Of a stretch of 64,000 nt of DNA, positions 48,480 to 58,061 are shown piece after piece. The stretch is from Candidatus Peribacteria bacterium RIFCSPHIGHO2_02_FULL_49_16. Its GTDB lineage: Bacteria; Patescibacteriota; Gracilibacteria; Peribacterales; Peribacteraceae. Under the pieces are notes generated by a model, which searched no databases, was not told where the DNA came from, and saw only the letters and a program-made list of their open reading frames with translations. Every line of letters begins with the position of its first letter. Positions within the stretch are counted from its first letter, which is position 1. Where the stretch lies: contig MFXT01000026.1 of assembly GCA_001788955.1 (NCBI GenBank), positions 3,760 through 67,759 on the forward strand, read 5' to 3'. A program made the translations under genes and the position numbers.

Positions 48480-48989
48480 ATGCATATACTCGGTATCGAC
48501 CCCGGAGTCGCCACTATCGGCATTGGCATCATTGAAATAACATCACCATATGACATCAAAGCTAAAGACTGGCTTACAATCCGTACAAAAGCCTCGACAC
48601 TCTTTGCAGACCGTCTGCAGGAAATTCAGGATGACATCATGGGCATCCTCAAGGAGCATCACCCGGACATCGCCGTGATCGAACGGCTCTTTTTTGCAAA
48701 AAATAAACAAACGGCCCTGGAGGTTGCTCACGCACGAGGAGTGATCCTCTGCACGATATCACGCACTGTTCATCAGATTCTCGAACCATCACCTCCCCAG
48801 TGGAAACTAGCCATCACCGGAGATGGCAGCGCATCGAAAGAGCAAATTCAGCGCATGATACAAAGACAGCTTCATCTCTCACAGATTCCACGACCGGATG
48901 ATGCCGCGGATGCACTGGCACTCGCTCTTTATGGAGCAACACACTCTTCACTTTTTAGGCAAAACCTCTGCCTGAATACGTCCTTCTGA
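48480..48989 (+). CDS. ruvC: Crossover junction endodeoxyribonuclease RuvC
   Basis: MHILGIDPGVATIGIGII, RPDDAADALALAL. Confidence 0.93.
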   Translation: MHILGIDPGVATIGIGIIEITSPYDIKAKDWLTIRTKASTLFADRLQEIQDDIMGILKEHHPDIAVIERLFFAKNKQTALEVAHARGVILCTISRTVHQILEPSPPQWKLAITGDGSASKEQIQRMIQRQLHLSQIPRPDDAADALALALYGATHSSLFRQNLCLNTSF

Positions 48990-50060
48990 AACACTCCATA
49001 TACATCCACCAAAAATATCGCGTGAGTGTACTGTACTCAAGAACACCTGATAACCTTCAAGCATCCGAAGAACGCATTCCTGATGAATACAGTCGAGTTC
49101 AGAAAATACATCATCCAGAAGAACGATCGGTTTTTGTAAGCAGCGAAGTTCCACATAGGATAACTGCAAAAATAGCAATGCAAGAAAACAGAGCCGCTGC
49201 TGACCGCGGGAAGCGAATGTCGCGATGTTTCTTCCATTGACCTCACAGGACCAATCGTCGCGGTGCGGCCCGACACTCGTATAAAGAAGCGCACGATCGC
49301 GCGCACGATGATGGAGCAGGCATTGTACAAACTCTTTCTTCAGCAAATCGAAAGACCGCTCCGACGTCGATCGTTTCCATGAAAGTGTTATATTCTCCCA
49401 TTCCACGCCAAAGCCAAGGAGCTCCTCTCGGACGGTCACATTCAATGTTTCAAGAAGTTCCAGTCGCGCCAGTATCAGAACACTCCCCGCCTTTGCAAGC
49501 TCCTCGTCCCAAAAATCGAGCTCGATTTCCTTAAGCATTCCTTGCGCAATTCTACGTAGAAGAGCATTGCGTTGTTTGAGAACTTTGCTGTACTGCAAAA
49601 ACTCACGAAAATATTCCGGCAAGACCTGGCAGAGCACACGATCGAAAAACTGTCGCCGAATAGCTGGCGGACCGGAAAAGAGGGAAAGATCCTGTGGAAG
49701 AAAAATAATGACCGGAAAAGAACCGATAAATTGCGTGGAACTCACACGCACACCATTAATAAAAAACGCTTTGCGACGTGGAAAGCGCTGAAAAACACAT
49801 TCGAGCATTTTCATAGTGGAGTCGACATATTCCACCATCCCTTGCACGCGAAAGTGCGTCGCATCCCACAAAATCATATCTTCATCATTCGTAGAGCGGC
49901 AGGATTTTGTAAGAGCCAGAAGAGCAATCGCTTCAAGAAGATTTGTTTTCCCGGATCCATTCTCCCCATGAAAAAGGTGCAATTTCTGCTCTGGAGCAAA
50001 AAGCAATTCTGTCGAAGAATAATTGCGAAACTGCTCAAGAGTAAGAGAGCGCAGCCGCAT
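48948..50060 (-). CDS. recF: DNA replication and repair protein RecF
   Basis: LEQFRNYSSTELLF, GENGSGKTNLLEAIALLA, RGQQRLCFLALLFLQL, VLLDDVFSELD. Confidence 0.92.
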   Translation of the reverse strand: MRLRSLTLEQFRNYSSTELLFAPEQKLHLFHGENGSGKTNLLEAIALLALTKSCRSTNDEDMILWDATHFRVQGMVEYVDSTMKMLECVFQRFPRRKAFFINGVRVSSTQFIGSFPVIIFLPQDLSLFSGPPAIRRQFFDRVLCQVLPEYFREFLQYSKVLKQRNALLRRIAQGMLKEIELDFWDEELAKAGSVLILARLELLETLNVTVREELLGFGVEWENITLSWKRSTSERSFDLLKKEFVQCLLHHRARDRALLYTSVGPHRDDWSCEVNGRNIATFASRGQQRLCFLALLFLQLSYVELRCLQKPIVLLDDVFSELDCIHQECVLRMLEGYQVFLSTVHSRDIFGGCIWSVSEGRIQAEVLPKK

Positions 50061-50063
50061 ACT

Positions 50064-50561
50064 TCACAATGCAGAGGATAGAAGCACTCGTACTTCTGCG
50101 AAGAGTAATCGAATAATCTGCAAATAATTTTCCCGATGAATATATGATAAAAGTTGGTCTTCTGTCACCCACGCATACTGATTCACTTCGTGTTCGTCTA
50201 CACAAATAGCCGCGTTTTTGTCTGCAAGCGCGAAAAAGAAATGGATCTTTTGACCACACACATTATCTGCACGAAAACGCCGGTACGACTCCGGAAAGTC
50301 GTAGGAGTATGCATGCGTACTTTCTCCAAGAACACGCACTGGGGCAATTCCTGCTTCTTCCTGAAGTTCACGCAGTCCTGCTTCTTGTATTGTTTCTCCT
50401 TTTTCCACCCCTCCTTGCGGCAACTGCCATGCATCATTTTTCCGAGGTTTATGTAAAAGAAGAATACTGTACAGTTTCTCATCACATCCCGCAGACGAAC
50501 ACACCGATTGTTCCCGAAGCAGAAACACCGAAGCCGCCTGTCTATACACTTCTTCAACCAT
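50064..50561 (-). CDS. NUDIX hydrolase
   Basis: GGVEKGETIQEAGLRELQEEAGI nudix box. Confidence 0.88.
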   Translation of the reverse strand: MVEEVYRQAASVFLLREQSVCSSAGCDEKLYSILLLHKPRKNDAWQLPQGGVEKGETIQEAGLRELQEEAGIAPVRVLGESTHAYSYDFPESYRRFRADNVCGQKIHFFFALADKNAAICVDEHEVNQYAWVTEDQLLSYIHRENYLQIIRLLFAEVRVLLSSAL

Positions 50562-50572
50562 GAAAAGATAGT

Positions 50573-50604
50573 CTATCACCTATTACCTACAACCTATCAC
50601 CTAA
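50573..50604. repeat. 7-bp repeat tract between NUDIX and rpmG genes
   Basis: CTATCAC CTATTAC CTACAAC CTATCAC CTAAT. Confidence 0.65.
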
Positions 50605-50795
50605 TTTGAGTGCTTCTCTTCTTTCAGTTTCATTTTTGTTTGCTTACGGCACTCTGAACAATATTTCTCTACGGAAAAATCCTTTGGGGATTTGCCCTTG
50701 TTATTCTGTTTATGCAGACGCACGGTTCCCACTCGCCGCCGACATTCGGCGGATGAGCAGATCATGGCGTAGACGGTGCGCTTTCCTCTGGGCAT
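50601..50795 (-). CDS. rpmG: 50S ribosomal protein L33-like
   Basis: VYAMICSSAECRRR...FSVEKYCSECRKQTKMKLKEEKHSN. Confidence 0.8.
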   Translation of the reverse strand: MPRGKRTVYAMICSSAECRRRVGTVRLHKQNNKGKSPKDFSVEKYCSECRKQTKMKLKEEKHSN

Positions 50796-50883
50796 AGGGC
50801 CAGCTTAACGCTGGAAATTCCAAATTCCAAGCACCAAATTTCAAAAGTCGCACGTATTCTTGTTTTTTAGAGGAAATTGCAGC

Positions 50884-51801
50884 TTAATTCTCTTCAAGAT
50901 AGTGAAAAAGACTGTTTGCGGCAACGGAGCCCTCTCCGGCAGCGGTTGTGAATTGGGCAAAATGATTGGAGCCGGAACTTAAGTCTCCAGCGGCAAATAT
51001 TCCGGGGATACTCGTGCGCATGCCCTCATCAACCTTCACATGCCCTCGCTCATCAATGTCACACCCAAGTTTCTTTGCCAGAACCGTATCTGCATCGGCG
51101 CCAATCTCCATGAAGACGCCCTGTACATTGATCATGTCCGATCGCTCAAAATCTTTATCCAAACGAACGCCCGTGACCACCTGATCTCCCAAAACTTCCA
51201 CGACGTTTCGCTCCAAAACGAACACGACATTATCGCGTGCCTTTACGCGATCCACCCAGTACGGCTCTGCGCGAAATTCCTTGCGACGATGAATGAGATA
51301 CACCTTATTTGCCACCTGCGCAGCGATTGCCGCACCTTCTACAGCCGCGTCCCCTCCTCCGACGACTGCCACATCTTTTCCTTTGTAGAAGTATGCATCG
51401 CATGTTGCGCAGTACGTTACACCTTTGCCCGAAAAATCCTCTTCCCCTGGAACACCGAGTTTTCTGTTCTTTGTTCCCGTCGCAAGAATCACTGTTTTTG
51501 CCTCCGCGGTCTCGCCGCTCTGCAATGTCACACGAAAGCCCTTATCCATCTTTTCTACAGTCTCCACACGTGCATTTTTATGTTCCACTCCATCAAAACT
51601 CAACGCATGCTCCTTAAATTTCTCCATCAGATCAGGCCCTGCAATATGAATAATGCCAGGCCAGTCCCCCACCTCCGCAGCCGCCATCCCCGTTCCTCCC
51701 TCTTTATCACCAATAATCAATGTGGAGAGCTTATATCGCGCCGTATAAATCGCCGCCGTATACCCGGCGCACCCCAAGCCGATAATAATGACATCGTACA
51801 T
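50884..51801 (-). CDS. trxB: Thioredoxin reductase
   Basis: GLGCAGYTAAIYTAR, YCATCDAYFYKG, FAAGDLSSG. Confidence 0.93.
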   Translation of the reverse strand: MYDVIIIGLGCAGYTAAIYTARYKLSTLIIGDKEGGTGMAAAEVGDWPGIIHIAGPDLMEKFKEHALSFDGVEHKNARVETVEKMDKGFRVTLQSGETAEAKTVILATGTKNRKLGVPGEEDFSGKGVTYCATCDAYFYKGKDVAVVGGGDAAVEGAAIAAQVANKVYLIHRRKEFRAEPYWVDRVKARDNVVFVLERNVVEVLGDQVVTGVRLDKDFERSDMINVQGVFMEIGADADTVLAKKLGCDIDERGHVKVDEGMRTSIPGIFAAGDLSSGSNHFAQFTTAAGEGSVAANSLFHYLEEN

Positions 51802-51873
51802 GTCGCTCAGCTTACTGGAGTCTGCTTACAGAAAAAAGATACACCATAATACACGCACAAAAATGATCAAAAA

Positions 51874-51908
51874 GTCGCGAAGCGGAAGCTTGCTTCCGCT
51901 GGAGCGAC
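51874..51908. repeat. Perfect hairpin between gdhA and trxB, related to the tRNA-flanking hairpin family
   Basis: GTCGC-GA-AGCGGAAGC-TT-GCTTCCGCT-GGA-GCGAC. Confidence 0.75.
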
Positions 51909-51914
51909 ACTAAG

Positions 51915-53219
51915 TTATACCCATCCTCTTTTTCGCATCGTTTCCAACATACGCTGCACGCCAACGGAAAATGCTGCCTGACGATAGGAAATGCGATGAC
52001 GTTGTGCCTCATGCCGAACCGCGGTAAAAGCGGCGAGCATGATGCGTCTAAGATCCTCTTTAACCTGTTCTGTCGTCCATTGCCTGCCAGAACGGCCTTG
52101 CGCCCACTCAAAGTAACTCACGACCACACCGCCCGCATTCGCCAGAACATCTGGAATGACCATGACGCCGCGCACATCTAAAAGAGCATCCGCTTCTGGA
52201 GTCGTGGGACCATTGGCAAGCTCCAGAACATACTTCGCCTCAATACGCGCCGCGTTTTCTTCCGTAATGACATTATCAAGCGCGGCCGGAATAAGAATAT
52301 CGCACGGTAATTCCAAAAGTTCCTCGTTCGTCACGCGCTGTACATGATCCAATTTCATCTTTTCAATATCACATACCGACCCTTTGCAATACTCCCCTGT
52401 TACAGAACCCGTATGCTTCTTGTATTTCTGAATCCGGAATGGATCAATGCCATCGGGCGAATAGATTCCTCCTTGAGAATCCGACACCGCAACGACATTG
52501 TATCCCGCACGATGCAAAAAGAGCGCCATATGAGCGCCGGCATTTCCAAATCCCTGAATCACCACGCGCAATTCTGTGGGATTAAGCGCGCTGAAGTTCA
52601 CAAGTTCTTCGAGAATGAAGAATCCCCCGCGCGCCGTAGCCGTATCACGACCTGGAATTCCGCCATACGACAGAGGTTTTCCTGTGATAAATCCGGGCGC
52701 ATAGACATCTTGCTTCCGCTCATATTCATCGCGCATCCACGCCATGATATCGGGATTCGTATTCACATCAGGCGCAGCACAATCGCGATATGGACCGAGA
52801 ATATTGATGAATGCGCGTACATACGCTCGCGAGAGTTCTTCTAATTCCCGACGAGTGAGCTTTTTCGGGTCGCACTGCACTCCGCCTTTTGCTCCTCCAA
52901 AGGGAATATCGGCAAGAGCCGTCTTGATGCCCATAAGAGCCGCAAGAGCCTTTACTTCTTCCTCATTCGCATCGGGATGGAAACGAATGCCCCCTTTATA
53001 CGGCCCGCGCGCATTGTTGAACTGCACACGGAATGCGGGAAAAATAGCTTCCGATCCATCATCTTTTACAAGAGTCAATTCACATCTATGCACATGCTGC
53101 GGCTGCGACAGGAAGGCAATTTCCTCCGAGCATAAACCCAAACGTTCAATCGTCTGATCCAGCGTCGTACGAAACCGGGTGTAGGGGGTGACAGGTAATG
53201 TGATTGAAGAAGTATTCAT
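51915..53219 (-). CDS. gdhA: Glutamate dehydrogenase
   Basis: GPYKGGIRFHPDANEEEVKALAALMGIKTALADIPFGGAKGGV. Confidence 0.95.
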   Translation of the reverse strand: MNTSSITLPVTPYTRFRTTLDQTIERLGLCSEEIAFLSQPQHVHRCELTLVKDDGSEAIFPAFRVQFNNARGPYKGGIRFHPDANEEEVKALAALMGIKTALADIPFGGAKGGVQCDPKKLTRRELEELSRAYVRAFINILGPYRDCAAPDVNTNPDIMAWMRDEYERKQDVYAPGFITGKPLSYGGIPGRDTATARGGFFILEELVNFSALNPTELRVVIQGFGNAGAHMALFLHRAGYNVVAVSDSQGGIYSPDGIDPFRIQKYKKHTGSVTGEYCKGSVCDIEKMKLDHVQRVTNEELLELPCDILIPAALDNVITEENAARIEAKYVLELANGPTTPEADALLDVRGVMVIPDVLANAGGVVVSYFEWAQGRSGRQWTTEQVKEDLRRIMLAAFTAVRHEAQRHRISYRQAAFSVGVQRMLETMRKRGWV

Positions 53220-53240
53220 AGGGCAAGTATAGAGGTTGAA

Positions 53241-53326
53241 TGGTGCCGGGGGAGAGACTCGAACTCTCATTCCTTGTGGGAACGCGATTTTGAGTCGCGC
53301 GCGTCTACCGGTTCCGCCACCCCGGC
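53241..53326 (-). tRNA. tRNA-Leu(CAA)
   Basis: GCCGGGG acceptor, CGCGA-CTCAAAA-TCGCG, long variable arm, CCCCGGC-A-CCA. Confidence 0.93.
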
Positions 53327-53382
53327 TAATTCTGATAAATACTAACGTTTTCCGCCTGTAGATAAAAGCAAAAAGCGGTAAA

Positions 53383-54735
53383 ATGGAATCCTCCCTTATG
53401 AATCAGTACTCCACTTTCGTCTTCGAATCCACCGCTTTTGACGAGCGTTCGGGAAAAGTGCATTTGCATTATAGTATAGATGGAAAAATACACTTCGATG
53501 AAGTTGTGCAACTTCCGCGAAAAGGCATGCGGAAAAAGAACATTGATCCAGAGCTCTTCGATCGAGCACTCTTCAACCTGCACCTGATTGGCGGCATCAG
53601 TTACTACAAAACCTTCTGCCCGAAGGAAATCATTATCAAATCAGGAACGCTTTCTAAAAGCCAGGCTCTGTTCTGGAATGAGCTCTATGAAAACGGCCTC
53701 GGGGAATTCTTCTACTGTAATAATATTGATTTTCAGGATCTTATTCATTTTCCATATACAGAAAAGGATGCACCGTCTTACATTCCTTTTGCGCCAGAAA
53801 ACACAGAAATTATTGTTCCCATCGGGGGCGGAAAAGATTCTCTCGTGAGCATAGAACTCCTGAAAGCCTCTGGGCATGCGTGCCTCGGACTGCGTATGGG
53901 AAAGCATCCGCTGATTACTGTGCTTGCGGAGAAAGCAGGAATTCCTCTCCTCGAAATTTCCCGCACACTCGCGCCGGAACTTTTTACGCTTCATGAAAAA
54001 GGCGCCTTAAACGGCCACGTTCCGATCACCGCTTACGTTTCATTTCTCTCTATTCTCACGGCCCTGCTCTACGGCCACTCCACCGTTGTTATGAGCAACG
54101 AGCGCAGCGCAAACGTCGGTTCTCTCATATACAAAGGAAAAGAGATCAATCATCAATGGAGCAAAGGGTTCTCCTTCGAAAAAGCATTGCAGCAGTACTG
54201 CAAAGAATTCATCACGCCCGATATCCGCTATTTCAGCCTTCTTCGTCCTCTAAGCGAACTCTCGATCGTCAAACAATTCACACGCTACCCGCAGTATTTC
54301 CCCTATTTCACAAGCTGTAATACCAATTGGAAAATTTCAGGAAATTATCAAGAAAAACGGTGGTGCAATATGTGTTCCAAATGCGCATGTATGTTTGCAC
54401 TCTTTTCCGCATCTATGAGCAAAGAACATGTTCTCGAAATATTCGGGAAAAATCTCTACGAGCATGAAGAAACTCTTCCCCTCTTTCGTAAACTCCTCGG
54501 CAGCGAAGGATGGAAACCTTTTGAATGCGTTGCACTTCCACAAGAGATGCAGGCGGCATTTATTCTCGCCAGAGAGCGAAACGATTGGAACGATACATTG
54601 GTCATGCAACGGTTCTTTACAGAAGAACTTCCACATCTCTGTCAAACAAAAGAACTCGTCCAGGATGTTCTCAAGCCCGTCTGTGACCACAGCATACCGA
54701 ATGAATTCTCCACTATCCTTTCCTCCATCATATGA
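53383..54735 (+). CDS. murL: MurL-like UDP-MurNAc-L-Ala-L-Glu epimerase (start 53383 or 53398)
   Basis: IIVPIGGGKDSLVSIELLKASG, VVMSNERSANVGSLIYKGKEINHQWSKGFSFEKAL, Cys-rich CNMCSKCACMF; ATGA overlap with murD. Confidence 0.78.
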   Translation: MESSLMNQYSTFVFESTAFDERSGKVHLHYSIDGKIHFDEVVQLPRKGMRKKNIDPELFDRALFNLHLIGGISYYKTFCPKEIIIKSGTLSKSQALFWNELYENGLGEFFYCNNIDFQDLIHFPYTEKDAPSYIPFAPENTEIIVPIGGGKDSLVSIELLKASGHACLGLRMGKHPLITVLAEKAGIPLLEISRTLAPELFTLHEKGALNGHVPITAYVSFLSILTALLYGHSTVVMSNERSANVGSLIYKGKEINHQWSKGFSFEKALQQYCKEFITPDIRYFSLLRPLSELSIVKQFTRYPQYFPYFTSCNTNWKISGNYQEKRWCNMCSKCACMFALFSASMSKEHVLEIFGKNLYEHEETLPLFRKLLGSEGWKPFECVALPQEMQAAFILARERNDWNDTLVMQRFFTEELPHLCQTKELVQDVLKPVCDHSIPNEFSTILSSII

Positions 54736-56045
54736 TCTTGAAAGATCTCTATGGAAAGAGGGTATGCATTGTGGGATTTGGTAGAGAAGGACGGAGTGCT
54801 CTGAATGCTTTAAAAGAGAAATGTGAAGTAACTATTGCGGATAAAAATGAAAAATGTGAAACAAATCTGAAATGCCAAACAGGAGAAAATTATCTGAAAC
54901 ACTTGGAGCAATTTGATGTAATTGTAAAGTCGCCTGGAGTGCCACCCTGTACCGAATTGGATGCTGTCAAAGATAAGATCACATCGGGAACGGCATTATT
55001 TTTAGAAGAAGCACAACATACGAATCATATCGTGATCGCAGTAACAGGATCGAAAGGAAAGAGTACAACCGCCTCACTCATTCATCACATACTGAAAACA
55101 GCAGAGAAAAGATCCGTTCTTCTTGGCAATATCGGCACACCGGCACTGGAACATTTGGATGATTTGAAAAATTCTGAACCAATGTACTTCGTCATGGAGC
55201 TTTCCAGTTATCAACTCATGAATATCACTTGCAGCCCACACATTGCCGTCATCACCAGCTTCTTCCCGGAGCATCTCGATTATCATGGATCACTGGAAGC
55301 CTATAAAGAAGCAAAGAAGAATATCGCTCGCTTTCAGAAAGACGGGGATGTAATTTTTTACGCAGACACTCCCAAAGAAACTCAAGACATTGCAAAGATG
55401 TCACGAGGAAAACACATGCCGTATGACAAAAAAGATGTTGTTTCAGTGATAGAAGACTTCGGATGTCAGCTTCTTGGAGAACACAATATTCATAATATCG
55501 CCGGTGCATGGAAAGTTGCTCACCATCTTGAACTTCCAGAGGAAACGACGATACAGGCCATTCAATCTTTCGCGCCACTCCCTCATCGTCTGGAAGAAAT
55601 TGAAACATATGATGGAATTCGATGGATCAATGACAGCATGTCCACAACCCCAGAGTCCACCATCGTCGCAATCGAAGCATTCGATGGAAACATCGATACC
55701 CTCATTCTCGGCGGCCAAGATCGTGGACTGGATTTTACCCACCTCATCGAACACATTGCTTCATCTGCTATTCAAACAGTAATCTGCCTCCCGGGCTCTG
55801 GCCACCGTATTGCCAATGATCTCAAAAAAGCCAATATCCATACGATCATTGTCGCTTCACTGAAAGAAGCTATCCGGCATGTGCTACAAAAACCCCTACA
55901 ACCCATAACCCATAACCTACAACCTATTTGCCTCCTCTCTCCAGCATCACCAAGCTACAATCAATTCAAAAATTTCGAAGAGAAAGGAGCGGCGTTTAAG
56001 AAGTATATTACGAAATACTCGCCTTCACTCGCATCGTCGAAATAA
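54732..56045 (+). CDS. murD: UDP-N-acetylmuramoylalanine--glutamate ligase, MurD/MurD2-like
   Basis: CIVGFGREGRSALNAL, AVTGSKGKSTTASLIHHIL, WINDSMSTTPESTIVAIEAF in place of the DSKATN block. Confidence 0.88.
   Translation: MILKDLYGKRVCIVGFGREGRSALNALKEKCEVTIADKNEKCETNLKCQTGENYLKHLEQFDVIVKSPGVPPCTELDAVKDKITSGTALFLEEAQHTNHIVIAVTGSKGKSTTASLIHHILKTAEKRSVLLGNIGTPALEHLDDLKNSEPMYFVMELSSYQLMNITCSPHIAVITSFFPEHLDYHGSLEAYKEAKKNIARFQKDGDVIFYADTPKETQDIAKMSRGKHMPYDKKDVVSVIEDFGCQLLGEHNIHNIAGAWKVAHHLELPEETTIQAIQSFAPLPHRLEEIETYDGIRWINDSMSTTPESTIVAIEAFDGNIDTLILGGQDRGLDFTHLIEHIASSAIQTVICLPGSGHRIANDLKKANIHTIIVASLKEAIRHVLQKPLQPITHNLQPICLLSPASPSYNQFKNFEEKGAAFKKYITKYSPSLASSK
55894..55929. repeat. 7-bp repeat tract inside murD
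   Basis: CCTACAA CCCATAA CCCATAA CCTACAA CCTATTT, translated PLQPITHNLQPI. Confidence 0.75.
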
Positions 56046-56625
56046 TCGCGGCACGTTCAGCCTCGTCGAGTTTCATCGTGATGTACTTCACGGTATCTTT
56101 GAAATTGGGAATGACAGTATATTCCAATGCATTCACGCGACGGCGTGTTGTCTCAAGCTCCACAGCCATGTTCTCCACCTGCTTCTCAATCTCCGCAAGT
56201 TGCAAAAGCAACTCAAACACCTGCTCAAAGGTATCGATGGCATTATCCAAAAGTGCATTCGTTGTAGGCGCCCCATAGGTTCTGATTTTCCCCTCTCGTC
56301 GAAGAGTAAAGATGGGAATTCGTACACTCATGACGCTTTTTGTCTCGACATGAAGCTCCATCGTTGCATTTGGACTGGAAAGTGCATTTGTCATCGCATT
56401 TTCCGGCATCCAGGAAGAGGCCAGAAGAAACTGACGAAATGCTCTGCCAAGATCTTCTTCCACTTTCTGTCGCAGCTCTTTTGCCCGGCGCACTGTGCTT
56501 AAAAAAGCCTGCATAAGTCCATCCTGTTTATCTTTCAGCAGCTTATGACCTCTCTGCGCCGATTTGGAACGGCGCTTGAGATCCATAAGAGCCATTCGTG
56601 TGGGATTAACTGCGAGAATTGCCAT
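56008..56625 (-). CDS. ntpD: V/A-type ATP synthase subunit D
   Basis: [32 protein letters not shown]. Confidence 0.93.
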   Translation of the reverse strand: MAILAVNPTRMALMDLKRRSKSAQRGHKLLKDKQDGLMQAFLSTVRRAKELRQKVEEDLGRAFRQFLLASSWMPENAMTNALSSPNATMELHVETKSVMSVRIPIFTLRREGKIRTYGAPTTNALLDNAIDTFEQVFELLLQLAEIEKQVENMAVELETTRRRVNALEYTVIPNFKDTVKYITMKLDEAERAAIISTMRVKASIS

Positions 56626-58051
56626 GCATGTACTTCTTAATATGTTCGGACTTCACACGCTTGAGCTCGCTCTCCGGAAGCTCTCTCAAAAGACTCCAAC
56701 CCAAATTCAGTGCATCAAAGATGGATCGATTTTCCTGATCTCCCTGTCGAATGAATTCATCCTCAAATCGCTTCGCAAATTTCAGATACGCTTTATCCGT
56801 ATCACCTAAAGACGATTCTCCCAAAATCACCGCCAGTTCGCGCACTTCGACTCCTCGCGCATATGCGGCCGTCAGCTGATTATCCAAGCCTTTGTGATCC
56901 TCACGAGTACTTTTTTCGTTCTGCACGCCGGGCTTTAAGCGTGATAATGATCCCATCGGAATCACTGGAGGATAAATCCCCTTCTGATTTAAGTCGCGAT
57001 CAAGACGGATTTGCCCCTCGGTAATGTATCCGGTCAAGTCCGGAATAGGATGTGTCACATCATCTTCCGGCATCGTGAGAATCGGAATTTGCGTCACACT
57101 CCCTTTTCCTCCTTTTATTCGACCGGCACGCTCGTAGAGCGTCGCAAGATTTGTGTAGAGATATCCCGGATATCCACGACGGCCTGGAACTTCCTTTCGT
57201 GCAGCAGATACTTCACGCAATGCCTCACAGTAATTCGTCATATCGGTGAGAATCACCGTTACGTGATACTCCTTCTGAAACGCAAGATATTCCGCAATGG
57301 TCAAAGCAATACGCGGAGTCGCAATACGTTCCACAACCGGATGATCCGCTGTATTAAGCAGAAGAACAGCACGCGACAGGGCGCCGCTGCGCTCAAATTC
57401 GTTACGGAAATATTCCGCTTCCTCAAACGTCACACCCATTGCACCAAAAACCACGGCAAATTTCTCCTCGTTTGCTCCCTCCCTCTCGCTTTCCATTTCC
57501 TGATCACACATCTTCCCCTGCTCCACTTCTTCATCCTTGAGCACACGCGCCTGTCGTGCAATCTGCGCTGCAAGCTGGTTATGCGGAAGCCCTGCACCGG
57601 AGAAAATAGGCAATTTCTGACCGCGAACCAATGTATTCATCACATCAATGGTGGCAATACCCGTTTGAATAAAATCGTCCGGGAATGCGCGCGAATAGGG
57701 ATTGATCGGCGCACCATTGATATCGAGTTTCATCTCCGGCACAATTTCCGGCCCATCATCCACAGGCTTTCCTGAACCGGAGAAGACGCGACCAAGAAGA
57801 TCTTCGGATACTCCAAACTGGAACGTGCGACCAAGAAAACGAACTTTTGTTCCTTCGATGGTTGTTCCTTGAGCAGATTCAAACAGCTGCACTACTGCCA
57901 TCCCTTCTCGTGCCTCCAGAACATTTCCCAACCGCACACTTCCGTCAGGCAGTTCTATTTCACAGAGTTCATCGTATACAACATTTTCCACGCCTTCGAC
58001 AATCAGGAGAGGACCTGCGATATCCGTAACGGTTTTATAAGCGGTAGACAT
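56606..58051 (-). CDS. ntpB: V/A-type ATP synthase subunit B
   Basis: [19 protein letters not shown], catalytic-like fold, position after A. Confidence 0.95.
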   Translation of the reverse strand: MSTAYKTVTDIAGPLLIVEGVENVVYDELCEIELPDGSVRLGNVLEAREGMAVVQLFESAQGTTIEGTKVRFLGRTFQFGVSEDLLGRVFSGSGKPVDDGPEIVPEMKLDINGAPINPYSRAFPDDFIQTGIATIDVMNTLVRGQKLPIFSGAGLPHNQLAAQIARQARVLKDEEVEQGKMCDQEMESEREGANEEKFAVVFGAMGVTFEEAEYFRNEFERSGALSRAVLLLNTADHPVVERIATPRIALTIAEYLAFQKEYHVTVILTDMTNYCEALREVSAARKEVPGRRGYPGYLYTNLATLYERAGRIKGGKGSVTQIPILTMPEDDVTHPIPDLTGYITEGQIRLDRDLNQKGIYPPVIPMGSLSRLKPGVQNEKSTREDHKGLDNQLTAAYARGVEVRELAVILGESSLGDTDKAYLKFAKRFEDEFIRQGDQENRSIFDALNLGWSLLRELPESELKRVKSEHIKKYMHGNSRS

Positions 58052-58061
58052 AGATGAGGGA

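Noticed and set aside
53383-54735. 7-cyano-7-deazaguanine/asparagine-synthase-type ATPase or endonuclease-like annotation
   Set aside because: The GGGKDS loop alone would allow this, but the SNERSAN...NHQWSK block and coupling to murD fit MurL better
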